A stretch of DNA of 37,410 nucleotides from Leptolyngbyaceae cyanobacterium RM1_1_2. GTDB lineage: Bacteria; Cyanobacteriota; Cyanobacteriia; Phormidesmidales; Phormidesmidaceae. The stretch is taken from the NCBI GenBank assembly GCA_012032345.1, contig JAAUQI010000050.1, forward strand, positions 1 to 37,410. Reading direction: 5' to 3'. The position numbers and the translations under genes were made by a program. Numbering within the stretch: the first letter of the stretch is position 1; the number at the start of each line of letters is the position of its first letter. The notes beneath the pieces are model-generated. The model did no database searches. It saw only the letters and a program-made list of their open reading frames with translations, and was not told the origin of the DNA. Positions 1-8,806 of the stretch are shown piece after piece.

Positions 1-2715
1 ATCAAAATCTAGGGCATCTAGCTCAGAACTAATTTCGGCCTCGCTGTCAGAATTATCATCTGCCCCAAAAAGTCCAGCAAAATCCTCATCAACGTCAGCA
101 TCGTCGGTTTCAAGAGCGCTGAGATTTTCAGCCTGATGTAAAAGCTCAGAAAAGTTTTCGCTAGCTGCAGTGAGCTGAATTTCTTCGCTCTCAATATCCT
201 CCTCAAAGATGGATGAGAAATTATCTTCACTGTCTTCTAGCTCAAGCACGTCCAAGCTGACTTCAGGGCTACTCAAACCTGCGCTATCAGCCTCAGCAGA
301 ATTAGCAGACAGCATGGGGCTACTCAACTCTGCTCCAGCGGCGAACGGGTCAGCTATCTCCCCAGTCTCAATGTCAATACCTGTCGAGTCAATTCCAGGC
401 TCTTCATCTGCAGAGTCTGGGATTTCAAGGCTATCCATTACAAGGCTTAAATCCTCACTGCCAGATGAGCTATCGTCAAGGACTTCCAGTTCTTGGGAGA
501 GTTGCAAGGGGTCTTCTAAGAGAGGATCGTTGAAATCGTCAGATGCTTCTGGATCTGAGCCTGAGGTGACTGGACTCTCAAAGCCGCTGAGGTCGAAGTC
601 AAAATCAGCAGTCTCGTCTAGACTCTCTATCAGAGCATTCTCATCTGCGAATTGCCAGTCATCAGAGTCTAAATCTTCATCTGCAACCGACTCCGTGAAG
701 AAATCAGAGCTTAGATCTGGCAAATCTGCCTCAGCGATCTGGGTTTCCTCAAGCAGGTCATTTAGGACAGCGTTTGGCTCTGAGCCGCCTGTGGGCGTTT
801 CAATCTCCAGAAATGCTTGCGTTTCGCTGCCGCCGCCCCAGGGATCGCCAATCTCTTCTGGTTGAAAAAACGATGGATTTTCAGGACTATCTTGAGAAAC
901 GGGGCTGGAAAAGCTGGTATCTTCTGACCACGGGTCACTGGACAAATTATCGTCTAGGCTGAATGAACCAGCAGCTATAGGAGTTTCAAAACTTTCTGTA
1001 ACTTCTGATGCGTCAAAAAGGCTGTCTGATTCCACCTCAGCTTCAAGGGATGCGGCTCTGCTACCGATTTCATCAGTAGCGCTTGCAGCAAACATGTCAT
1101 CAAAGCCAGGGCGATCGCTGTCGTCTGCGATCGCCCTGGACGAATCTGCCACTGGCGTCAAACTAACAACATCATCGCCCTCGAACTCATCAAAGAAGTC
1201 GTTAAGCTCATCAAACCCTGGAGCATCCATAGCAGCTGTTGAAGCTGTCATAGCTGTCAAATTATTTTCAGCCTCAGGTTCAGAAAGCAGGCTTTCATCC
1301 GTCTCGTCGTCAAACATGTCCAATAAATCAGACATATCTGCGTCGGCTGCATCAGGCTGGCTGAAGTCAGCCGCATCGTCTCCAAATAGCATCCCTAGGT
1401 CTTCTGTTGCAGAGAGACCCTGACGACTTTCATGAATAGGTGGTTCGACCAGCAGATCGGAAAAATCATTAGAGATGTCTACATCTAGCGCGTTTGTATC
1501 CTCTAGCGAGATATCTTCAGCAACTTCTTCTTGCCAGGTCGTATCAAGGGCATTCATATCGCCTTCAAAAAGGTCTGCAAGGCTGTTTAGCTCAGCCGCC
1601 CCGACTTCCGGGCCGATGTGGGTAGCTGCACTGCGGACTGACGCGTGACCCTGCTCAACAGCTAGATCAGGCGGGAGTGCAGCCGCGCTGCCAAGATCAT
1701 CTAAAGCACCCCCTAGCGATGGCTGAGCTACCATAAGGAAGTCGGCTGCATCATCCATGTCAAGGCTATCTACAGGTTCAGCAGCGTCCCCAAACAAATC
1801 CCCAAAGTCAGAATCATCCGACAGGCTACTATCTTCTAGTAAATCTTCTAGAGCCGCTGATTCGTCCAGCGGCAGCACATCTTCAGGCAGTAGCTGCTGT
1901 AATCCCTCAGAAACGCTGACTTCAGCCGCACGACCTGCCAGAACTAAACCCTGTCCTTGCTTAAGATCTTTAATCACAACGGGCGCTAGGGCGCGATAGG
2001 TGTTGTCTGGACTAGCGATCGCCGCAGAGACTGTCTTGATCAGATCGCACCAGCTATTTAAATCAAACTGCTCACCCAGACGACTTAGGGAACTGCACAC
2101 TTCCTGTAGCCGCTGACGGGTTTCCTGTGAGTCTCGCTGCTTAAAAGAATTAAGCATCTCCCGCAAATAGCTAGGCACATCGCTCTTAAAAACCAGTTCT
2201 AAAGCACTCTGCTCAGTATGGCTAGTGACTACTACACTAGAACGACTAACGGGCTGCTGCACAGTCGAAGCTGCAGGCGCGGCGATCGCACTCTGCGCTA
2301 CTAAGCCGTTAAGATGGCGGTCTAGCTGCTCAAACACAGGCTCTACGCCGACCATGATTTCCTGAGCTTTGTCCTCAGTCAGGCCAAAAGGACCCTGAAG
2401 CTGCTCCAAAAGCTCTTGAAGGGCATCAAACACCTGCAGGCACATAGTTTCCAGAACGCGATCCACCTGCACAGGTGAGTCTTTGAGAATTTTGAAGTAA
2501 TCTTCTAATCGGTGTGAGGCTCGCTGCATGCTCTCGATTCCCAGCATCGCCGCGCCCCCTTTGACTGAGTGGGCCGCCCGAAAAACCTCATTGGCCATCT
2601 CAGGATCGGCAATTGTTGCCTGAAGATTTAGCAAGCCTTGCTCAATCGTATTGAGGTGGTCTTTGGCCTCCTCAATGAAGTAGCCCATAATTCGCTGTTG
2701 TTGTTCTGGCAACAT
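1..2715 (-). CDS. hmpE: CheA-like hybrid histidine kinase HmpE/PilL, N-terminal part (runs off window)
   Basis: The frame is open from the ATG at 2715 to the window edge, giving 905 residues without a stop. Residues 1-110 form an Hpt domain with the A-A-H-S-V-K-G-G motif; the phosphoacceptor histidine is about H49. A second helical region follows at about 165-290. From about residue 295 to the edge the chain is almost wholly Asp/Glu/Ser/Ala with scattered Phe/Leu, and L-F-G-D-like motifs recur. The dimerisation, ATPase and CheW-like domains lie outside the window. A GGGGAG Shine-Dalgarno 6 nt upstream supports the start. It is the last of five minus-strand taxis genes, 152 nt after hmpD. By family knowledge, CheA-type kinases of this locus phosphorylate the CheY-like proteins that steer type IV pili. 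The very long linker before the kinase core is unusual. The symbol follows Nostoc usage; the Synechocystis counterpart is PilL. Confidence 0.9.
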   Translation of the reverse strand, partial: MLPEQQQRIMGYFIEEAKDHLNTIEQGLLNLQATIADPEMANEVFRAAHSVKGGAAMLGIESMQRASHRLEDYFKILKDSPVQVDRVLETMCLQVFDALQELLEQLQGPFGLTEDKAQEIMVGVEPVFEQLDRHLNGLVAQSAIAAPAASTVQQPVSRSSVVVTSHTEQSALELVFKSDVPSYLREMLNSFKQRDSQETRQRLQEVCSSLSRLGEQFDLNSWCDLIKTVSAAIASPDNTYRALAPVVIKDLKQGQGLVLAGRAAEVSVSEGLQQLLPEDVLPLDESAALEDLLEDSSLSDDSDFGDLFGDAAEPVDSLDMDDAADFLMVAQPSLGGALDDLGSAAALPPDLAVEQGHASVRSAATHIGPEVGAAELNSLADLFEGDMNALDTTWQEEVAEDISLEDTNALDVDISNDFSDLLVEPPIHESRQGLSATEDLGMLFGDDAADFSQPDAADADMSDLLDMFDDETDESLLSEPEAENNLTAMTASTAAMDAPGFDELNDFFDEFEGDDVVSLTPVADSSRAIADDSDRPGFDDMFAASATDEIGSRAASLEAEVESDSLFDASEVTESFETPIAAGSFSLDDNLSSDPWSEDTSFSSPVSQDSPENPSFFQPEEIGDPWGGGSETQAFLEIETPTGGSEPNAVLNDLLEETQIAEADLPDLSSDFFTESVADEDLDSDDWQFADENALIESLDETADFDFDLSGFESPVTSGSDPEASDDFNDPLLEDPLQLSQELEVLDDSSSGSEDLSLVMDSLEIPDSADEEPGIDSTGIDIETGEIADPFAAGAELSSPMLSANSAEADSAGLSSPEVSLDVLELEDSEDNFSSIFEEDIESEEIQLTAASENFSELLHQAENLSALETDDADVDEDFAGLFGADDNSDSEAEISSELDALDFD

Positions 2716-2867
2716 CACGGTCTCCCCTAAGTGCTTGCTGTACTCTCCAGACTCGAGCAGTAAAACTGTTGTAGCCGATCTCCCAAGATGCCTGATGCCG
2801 CTGACATGGTTTTTAGTATCTATTGGATCCAATCTAGCGGATCTTAGTCAAGACGAGATCCTTTAGC

Positions 2868-5711
2868 TCAGGAATCTCTACTGTCCTCTGGTTCTACCTT
2901 AAACCGCTCAACCGACGTCAGCAGGTCTCGGGCAACGCCAACCAGATTTTGCAGCGAGGCTGATACTCGCTGGGCTTCCTGAGAGGTTTCTTGCGCCGTT
3001 AGCTCGACCGACTGCATGACTTGAGCCACCGCACGGGACGTTTCAGTTTGCTCAACCGTATCCGCCGTAATAGAGCGCACCAGAACATCAATCCGGTTAG
3101 AAACCTGAATAATATCCTCTAGCGATCGCTTGGCCTGTTCCGCCAGCCGTGTGCCTTCAATTACCTGCTGCGTGCCCTCTTCCATCGCTGTCATCACGCC
3201 GCTGGTTTCGCTTTGAATCTGCAGCACAATTTGCTCAATTTCTTTGGAGGCTTTAGCGGCCCGATCGGCTAGCTGACGCACCTCGTCTGCCACAATGGCG
3301 AAGCCCCGGCCCGCTTCTCCTGCCCGTGCTGCCTCAATACTGGCGTTCAAAGCCAGCAGGTTAGTACGCGACGCGATCTGTGAAATTAGGGCCACAATCT
3401 TAGAAATTTCCTGAGAAGATTCGGCCAGACGTTTGACCTTACGGGTCGTCTCCGCCACCGTCTCTCGAATTTCTAAAATGCCGGCTACGGTGCGCTCCAC
3501 CGCTTCGCCGCCTCTCAAAGCCGTAGATGAAGCCGAACGCGCTACATCTTCTGCTTCGCGGGCACTCTCAGCCACCCGCTGAATCGAATCGGTCATCACC
3601 TGGACTGAGTTTAGCGTCACCGCTAGCTCTTCAGCCTGCCGGAGGGCATCAGAAGATAGACTACGGGCAAACATCTCATTTTCGACCGATCCCTTACTCA
3701 CCTGCCGAGCTGCCACGCTCACCTGTTGCACAATCTCTCGCAGGTTTTGAATTGTTAGGTTAAAAGAGTCAGCAACGGCTCCCAAAACGTCGGGCGTAAC
3801 TTCCGCCTGCACTGTCAGGTCACCTCTAGCCGCCCCTTCTACGTCATCTAGCAGGCGAATCACCTGGCGCTGTAAATCTTCTTTGGCCTGCTCCTGTTCC
3901 TGGGCTTTACGTTGGGCTTCACTCGTGGTGGTTAAAATGCCCCGCGCCATTTGGTTAAAGTTGTGGGCTAGCTGACCGAGGTCGTCATCCGTATAGACCG
4001 TGGCCCTTGCCCCCAAGTTGCCCTGAGAAACCAGCTCAAACTGCTGTTTCAAATTGTCTACTGACTGCCTGACCCGACGGTTGACCAGGTAGCCCACGCC
4101 CAGCGCCGTTCCAAAGCTGGCAATTCCCGCTACTCCCACCATAGAAACCTGATACAAAGAGTAGCTGGTCGGGGTGGTATCTTCCTGGTTAGCCCGGCTA
4201 GCAAAGCCAAAATTTACCAGCGCGATCGCCAAAGCCGAAACCACACCCGCCGCCCCCGCGACAATCAGCCGCTTCGTATCAAATGAGGCATTTTCCAATG
4301 GGGTCAACCAGCCCGATTCAGCAGTGAGTCTAATCTCATCCTCTGGTTCTTCTTGCGCAAACACAGGTAGCGGCTCTACCGTACTTGAGATACCAAAGAC
4401 TTCATCATCTCCTAGAGCGGAAACTCCACTGCTATCTGCTAAATCAAATCCAGAGCCATTGCTGCTGAGTCTTTCCTCTCTGCCAAGTCCCGAAGAGCCA
4501 ACTGAGGGACTGGTGAAGCCAGCCGAGCTGTCAGAAAGCTCAAAATCAGGTAGGCTACCAAGATCGTCGAACTCATCAAACTCATCTAGAAAATCAACGT
4601 TGCTTTGGTCGCTTTCTAACTCTTCCGAAAAACCGGTCGAAGCTCCGTTTTCCGAAAAGTCCTCACCAAAGTCGTCGTAGTTATTACCAGTGTCTGGGAG
4701 ATTTGTTTCAGGTGAAGCCACAAAGGTCATATCCTCTGACCCGTAGGCCGGAGGATTGTAGCTAGGTTCCTCAGCCCCTCTTGCTGAAAACTCCTCTAGC
4801 TCAGGTTCAGGGCCAGACATAAATAATGTCTGGTCGTCTTCGTATCCTTTTACCTGAGGATCCTTATAGGTACTTGTTTGAGGAGGCGACGTGTTAAACG
4901 TGGTGGCCTCATCCTGCTCATGATTGAATTCCTCGTCAGTGAAAGTGTTGTAGTCATCTCCATCCACAAAGGCTGGAAAGGGATCGCTGGCCTCAGCAGA
5001 GAAGTTAGTCGGTTCGTCGAATAAGTCTGCCTCAAAATTCGGCTCATCAGCCCCAGCAGGGCTGTCTACAAAAACATCTGGCTGACTGGCGGCGAAAGGA
5101 TCTGAAGAATCAGTTCCACCTCCAGCAATATCTCTGGGCGACTCCGAAAAAGGATCATCAAAGCTATTGAAAGCAGCTTCTGGACTGGTGTCTAACTCAT
5201 CAAAATTCGCTTCTGTACCTACTGCAAAGGGATTGATCTCAGCCTGTTCAGCCTCCAGAGAGTTGGTAAATAAATCGTCAGATTCCTCAAAGCTTTCCAG
5301 ATCGAGATCGGCAAAATCCAAATCGGAATCAACAAGTTCTTCTCCAGCAACTTCTGACCCGGCAGCCCAGCTGTTGGGGCTGCTGTAGTCAGCGGCGGCT
5401 AGCTCATCAGTACCGTCGTTGAACCTCTCAGCATCTGCAAACTGACTGGCATAGGCCAGACCATTATTGGCATAGTCCACAAACTCTGGGTCAGAGGTTA
5501 ACTGCAACACAGCCCTGTATTGCTCACAGGCCAGCTCGTATTGCTGCAGGCCATAGCAATAGATATGCCCTCGCAGCAGGAGCACATTAGGATCGCTGGG
5601 ATACTCCTCTGCTAGCTGATCAATAGCAGCGGCTGCGTCTTCGTAGCTGCCCTGCATATAGGCTCTCTCAGCTTTCTGATATGCTTGAGAGTAGTCTGTG
5701 CCTGAAGCCAT
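2868..5711 (-). CDS. hmpD: Methyl-accepting chemotaxis protein HmpD/PilJ-like
   Basis: This 947-residue receptor has TPR-like helices at 10-75, then a long acidic Ser/Phe-rich region at about 100-465. Two membrane segments lie at about 482-505 and 521-543 with only some 15 residues between them. HAMP follows at about 544-596, a second HAMP-like unit at about 617-668, and a signalling domain at 690-940. The conserved hairpin is at about 783-805 ([16 protein letters not shown]). The tiny loop leaves no periplasmic ligand domain, so I infer that input is cytoplasmic, perhaps through the TPR and acidic part. It lies 42 nt after hmpC and 152 nt before hmpE. By family knowledge it forms an array with CheW and CheA for pilus-driven taxis (PilJ in Synechocystis, HmpD in Nostoc). 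The call as a methyl-accepting protein is secure; the acidic insert is the odd part. Confidence 0.95.
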   Translation of the reverse strand: MASGTDYSQAYQKAERAYMQGSYEDAAAAIDQLAEEYPSDPNVLLLRGHIYCYGLQQYELACEQYRAVLQLTSDPEFVDYANNGLAYASQFADAERFNDGTDELAAADYSSPNSWAAGSEVAGEELVDSDLDFADLDLESFEESDDLFTNSLEAEQAEINPFAVGTEANFDELDTSPEAAFNSFDDPFSESPRDIAGGGTDSSDPFAASQPDVFVDSPAGADEPNFEADLFDEPTNFSAEASDPFPAFVDGDDYNTFTDEEFNHEQDEATTFNTSPPQTSTYKDPQVKGYEDDQTLFMSGPEPELEEFSARGAEEPSYNPPAYGSEDMTFVASPETNLPDTGNNYDDFGEDFSENGASTGFSEELESDQSNVDFLDEFDEFDDLGSLPDFELSDSSAGFTSPSVGSSGLGREERLSSNGSGFDLADSSGVSALGDDEVFGISSTVEPLPVFAQEEPEDEIRLTAESGWLTPLENASFDTKRLIVAGAAGVVSALAIALVNFGFASRANQEDTTPTSYSLYQVSMVGVAGIASFGTALGVGYLVNRRVRQSVDNLKQQFELVSQGNLGARATVYTDDDLGQLAHNFNQMARGILTTTSEAQRKAQEQEQAKEDLQRQVIRLLDDVEGAARGDLTVQAEVTPDVLGAVADSFNLTIQNLREIVQQVSVAARQVSKGSVENEMFARSLSSDALRQAEELAVTLNSVQVMTDSIQRVAESAREAEDVARSASSTALRGGEAVERTVAGILEIRETVAETTRKVKRLAESSQEISKIVALISQIASRTNLLALNASIEAARAGEAGRGFAIVADEVRQLADRAAKASKEIEQIVLQIQSETSGVMTAMEEGTQQVIEGTRLAEQAKRSLEDIIQVSNRIDVLVRSITADTVEQTETSRAVAQVMQSVELTAQETSQEAQRVSASLQNLVGVARDLLTSVERFKVEPEDSRDS

Positions 5712-5753
5712 TTGCCTTCTCCTGCCAGTGCAAGTACCCTAATCGTTGTCAGT

Positions 5754-6296
5754 TTAAGCTGCCCACCGGGCTGAGCGCAGAATTGCCACCTGATCTAACA
5801 GCCGAAGTGTGCGTTTGTGTTCGGTATCTATAGCCCACTCCCCCCTTAGAAAGGGAGCCATTGCGTCCGGGTAGTTTCTGGACACCTGTAGCTCGTCAAT
5901 ATCCAACCACTCAGTTCCAACAATCCGGTTAACGGCTAAGCCTAGCATAGTTCCTTGATCTTCGACAGCGATTACAGGAATTTCTGAGCAATCTGTATTT
6001 AACGGGGAGCCATACCCTAAGAATTGCCCCAGATCGGCAACCCAGATCACCCTGCCCTGCTCGTTTAGCGTACCAAGCAAGAGCGGAGAAACGTTAGGAA
6101 CGGGTGTAATCCGATCGGGAGCTTGCTCGATAATTCGCCGAATACCCGTTGCGGGTAGGGCAAATTCTTCTCCCGATGAAATGTAGAAACGCAAGTGAAG
6201 CTCACCTTCGGGAGATTCAAGTTCTTGAAGCTCCGGTGCTTGATCTTGCCCGCGTCCTGTCTGGAAATCTGGATTCCCTACCATAGTTGAGCGCAT
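5754..6296 (-). CDS. hmpC: CheW-like adaptor HmpC/PilI
   Basis: The 180-residue protein is a single CheW domain at about 33-175 after a short variable N-terminus. Typical CheW features are the F-x-L-P...I-x-x-I-I segment near 45-55, the P-V-P-N-V...L-L-G-T-L-N motif at about 64-78, where family members carry P-x-x-x-x-G-x-x-N-x-x-G, and the V-I-W-V-A-D-L strand. Such adaptors couple receptor to CheA kinase at the cytoplasmic face. It sits between hmpB (27 nt away) and hmpD (42 nt away), which supports co-transcription. Start choice is uncertain: neither the ATG at 6296 nor the one at 6284 has a clear Shine-Dalgarno. Family assignment is firm; the symbol rests on gene order. Confidence 0.9.
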   Translation of the reverse strand: MRSTMVGNPDFQTGRGQDQAPELQELESPEGELHLRFYISSGEEFALPATGIRRIIEQAPDRITPVPNVSPLLLGTLNEQGRVIWVADLGQFLGYGSPLNTDCSEIPVIAVEDQGTMLGLAVNRIVGTEWLDIDELQVSRNYPDAMAPFLRGEWAIDTEHKRTLRLLDQVAILRSARWAA

Positions 6297-6323
6297 TATA
6301 GCTACATTTGTTTATCTTTCGTA

Positions 6324-6689
6324 TTATCCTCTGAGTAGTTGCTTCACCGTCCCTATCAGCTCAGTTGGCTGAAACGGTTTGGCAATGTAGGCATCCGCGC
6401 CTTGTTTCATCCCCCAGTAGCGGTCAAACTCTTCTCCTTTAGATGAACACATCACGACAGGAACGTTCTGAGTAGCTGGATCTGCCTTAATCCGCCGACA
6501 AACCTCGTACCCATTCATTTTAGGCATCACGATGTCAAGTACGACAAGATCTGGAGGATGGCCTTGGATGCTCTCTAAAGCTTCAACTCCGTCGCTAGCA
6601 GCAGTGACTTTAAGTCCGCTTTTTCTAAGCAGATCGGTAATCATCTCCCGCTGAGCAGCGCTGTCTTCTACTACTAGAACTGTGCTCAT
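6324..6689 (-). CDS. hmpB: CheY-like response regulator HmpB/PilH
   Basis: A stand-alone 121-residue receiver domain with no output domain. The acidic pocket is E8/D9, the phosphoacceptor is D52 (V-V-L-D-I-V-M-P), the Ser/Thr switch is within V-V-M-C-S-S-K, and the conserved lysine is in A-K-P-F near the C-terminus. All residues needed for phosphotransfer are present. Stand-alone CheY proteins next to a PATAN-REC protein are standard in cyanobacterial pilus taxis loci, where they bias motor or pilus polarity. It is 27 nt upstream of hmpC and 230 nt downstream of hmpA. That larger gap may mean its own promoter or a processing site. Confidence 0.92.
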   Translation of the reverse strand: MSTVLVVEDSAAQREMITDLLRKSGLKVTAASDGVEALESIQGHPPDLVVLDIVMPKMNGYEVCRRIKADPATQNVPVVMCSSKGEEFDRYWGMKQGADAYIAKPFQPTELIGTVKQLLRG

Positions 6690-6919
6690 CTTTCCACAAC
6701 CCGTTGATAACCCTTACAGGGAAAAAATGTCACTACTCTTTGCCGTTCTTAGGGATGTTCAGCAACCGCAGCTCGTTAGGCGTGCCTGTGACTAATAAGG
6801 TACCCCTAAATGTACTGATTGCTAAATTTTTCAAAAATTACTCTATCAGACTGCATGACTCAGTCATAACCAGTCGTAAAAAGCTCAAACAGGGCTTAAA
6901 TAAAGCCCCGAGCGGACAG
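6690..6919. other. 230-nt gap between hmpA and hmpB with two palindromes
   Basis: This is the only large gap inside the taxis operon before the hmpD/hmpE junction. It holds an A/T palindrome (AATTTTTCAAAAATT, 6825-6839) and a second perfect palindrome (ATGACTCAGTCAT, 6855-6867). The ORFs crossing it do not look like proteins. It may carry an internal promoter, protein-binding site or RNA processing signal for hmpBCDE; this is inference. Confidence 0.4.
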
Positions 6920-8191
6920 TCACGGGCGCGAAGGCGAAACCTGAGACGACTGATCAGGGCTATCAATTTCAAGCTCATCTTGAATCGCCTCTGCCAGTAA
7001 TTTCTCGGGCAAAGGCCGCTGAGGATTACCAGAACCCACATATTTTTCTACCAGCGTTAGCAGTTCCTGGACACCAAAGGGCTTGGTTAAATAATCTGTG
7101 GCCCCGGACATGCCTGCCCTAACGCGATCAATAAACCCATCCTTACCGGTCAGCATGACAATCGGGGTCTGGCGAAAAGCTGTCGATTGGCGCAGCATAG
7201 CGCATAGCTCGTATCCCTCTAGCTCAGGCATGGCAATATCGCAGAGAATCAGATCGGGATTGAGCTGAAAGAGCAGGCTCAGGGCTTTGAGCGGATTACC
7301 AATCGAGGTAACCTCATAGCCACTGCTGTCTAGAATTTCCTCAACCGTTTGGCGAATGGCGGCACCGTCATCTATGCACACAACTCGCGGCACCATACTC
7401 TCTTGCCAGATTTCAGATGTGTTTGATGGAGGAGCGATTGGATCAGAGGTATCGGTTGTCAGTTGAATCAGACCTTTTTGAATATGGGGGTAAATTGCTT
7501 TGGTCACCGTGAGCAAATCGCGGCTTAAGTAGCGTGAAATTTGCCGCAGAGAGGTTCGTCCATCCATCCATTTGGACAATCGATCAAATGCCGACGGTGG
7601 CATCATGTCTTGAAGCTGCTGTGGTTCTAGGATGACCGGGCACTGCTGGGGAGACTGAATATAGGAATGAAACTGCTTCCATTCCTGAATTTGTTTCATG
7701 GTTTTTACAACCAGCGGCTCAATTTCTAGGGTCATTAACTGGGGGCTGAGAGCTGCACTGAGCTTAAAAATAAAGCCTCCCTGGTGCAGGCTGAGCAGAT
7801 CAAAGAGGGTCTCATGCACCATGTTCTGTAGAAGGGTGCGTCCTTGCTCTGGGGAGAGCACATGACGCTCTAACAGCGTCCAAAGACAGCCATACTCTGG
7901 TGAGTTGAAAGAAGCAATGGCAGAAACAACCGTTGTGTCTAAAGAGCTGTCGAGCCGCTGGGCGTGGAGGTAGTCTCGCAAACGACTGAGATTACCGCTG
8001 GTATCACCAGCATAGACAATCTGACCATTTAAGAAAAACATCAGCCAGGACTGAGCAGGCTCGACTCGATCTAAAGTTCTTAGATGAGAGGATGAGCGAT
8101 AGGTTTCGACATATAATTCCCCTGTCCGCTGCCCTAACTCAATAAGCTGCAGAATGCTTCGGATGTCGATTTCGCTGAGCTGACCCTGCAT
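6920..8191 (-). CDS. hmpA: PATAN-REC (PatA-like) response regulator HmpA/PilG
   Basis: The 423-residue protein starts with a PATAN/DUF4388-type region (about 1-170, typical opening G-x-L-S-E-I-D-I-R-S-I-L-Q-L-I). A winged-helix-like stretch follows at about 200-245, and a receiver domain at about 268-386. The receiver has D274/D275, phosphoacceptor D318 (L-C-D-I-A-M-P), T348 and K370, so it should accept phosphate. PatA-type regulators set pilus polarity or heterocyst pattern in cyanobacteria; next to cheY-cheW-mcp-cheA genes this one is the HmpA/PilG member. It is the first gene of the minus-strand operon and faces hmpF across 0.6 kb. The C-terminal 30 residues are Ser/Pro-rich and variable. 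Confidence 0.9.
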   Translation of the reverse strand: MQGQLSEIDIRSILQLIELGQRTGELYVETYRSSSHLRTLDRVEPAQSWLMFFLNGQIVYAGDTSGNLSRLRDYLHAQRLDSSLDTTVVSAIASFNSPEYGCLWTLLERHVLSPEQGRTLLQNMVHETLFDLLSLHQGGFIFKLSAALSPQLMTLEIEPLVVKTMKQIQEWKQFHSYIQSPQQCPVILEPQQLQDMMPPSAFDRLSKWMDGRTSLRQISRYLSRDLLTVTKAIYPHIQKGLIQLTTDTSDPIAPPSNTSEIWQESMVPRVVCIDDGAAIRQTVEEILDSSGYEVTSIGNPLKALSLLFQLNPDLILCDIAMPELEGYELCAMLRQSTAFRQTPIVMLTGKDGFIDRVRAGMSGATDYLTKPFGVQELLTLVEKYVGSGNPQRPLPEKLLAEAIQDELEIDSPDQSSQVSPSRP

Positions 8192-8680
8192 ATTTTATCA
8201 GTGTGCAGATGATGTATGGCAATATTATCTGACAGGAATAGGCGCTACGAGGCCCGACCCGAATTGTGGCCGGATCACCTCACAATAGCAACAAATGTTT
8301 GTTTTGGTTAATCAAAGCTTGACAGATGTGAGTTACGACCTTGGGCATAGGAGAATGCTCAAAGCCTGCTGTAACCTAAGCAAGGCGCGATGCTCATGCT
8401 GCAAAGCCACCTACCAGAAAGCCAATATCTAAGGCGATATTTGGACGATATTTAGGGCGATCGCTAGTCATTTTGCAGGTTATGGGGATAGGATATATTC
8501 TCAAAGCCCTTCAGGCTGCTGTCTGGCTCAAGGCTCCGCCTTTTACGCTTATTCCGACCCAGCGACTAACTCTAACAGTTTCCGGTGGCTAACCTTACCG
8601 CTCAAAGGGGCTGAAACAGCTTAAAACATGAACCATGTATTTCAAGCAGGATGCTTTCTGAGTGCGTCTGTTATAAAAAT

Positions 8681-8709
8681 TTCATACAGCTCCCAGACTT
8701 ATTTAGAAT
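8681..8709 (+). promoter_or_regulatory. Candidate hmpF promoter
   Basis: TTCATA (8681-8686), a 17-nt spacer and TAGAAT (8704-8709) resemble a sigma-70-type promoter with a weak -35 box, about 100 nt upstream of the chosen hmpF start. This rests on motif resemblance only. Confidence 0.25.
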
Positions 8710-8792
8710 CTTTAAGGGGAGTCAGGTAAATATCTGTCAATGCTGTGGATAGGTGCAGGCAGATATTTCATCCGGGTACAGAGACAGAAAAA

Positions 8793-8798
8793 AGAGGA
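8793..8798 (+). promoter_or_regulatory. Ribosome binding site that decides the hmpF start
   Basis: AGAGGA lies 8 nt before the GTG at 8807. The longer frame from the ATG at 8753 lacks such a site, and its first 18 residues do not belong to the family. Confidence 0.6.
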
Positions 8799-8806
8799 CG
8801 ATCAGC

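Larger units (their letters stand above)
8192..8806. other. Divergent regulatory region between hmpA and hmpF (0.6 kb)
   Basis: There is no convincing reading frame here. The stretch holds a HIP1 site near 8457 and a local repetition of G-C-G-A-T-A-T-T-T and G-A-C-G-A-T-A-T-T-T around 8430-8457. A/T-rich DNA near 8670-8720 lies just before hmpF. Its length is large for a divergent promoter and would fit long leaders or several promoters in both directions. Confidence 0.5.

Noticed and set aside
209-1423. Ser-rich plus-strand frames (209-865, 1094-1423)
   Set aside because: They are antisense to the acidic linker of hmpE; the D/E codons on the minus strand give S/L/E-like frames on the other. 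They have no Shine-Dalgarno or domain pattern.
4174-4680. Plus-strand 168-residue frame inside hmpD
   Set aside because: Same artefact: antisense to the acidic part of the receptor gene.
8319-8356. Perfect TTGACA at 8319 as an hmpF promoter
   Set aside because: No -10 box lies at 16-18 nt; the nearest A/T-rich hexamers are too far.
8753-8806. ATG at 8753 as hmpF start
   Set aside because: The added 18 residues do not fit the family start L-Y-L-A-E-V, and the Shine-Dalgarno serves the GTG at 8807.
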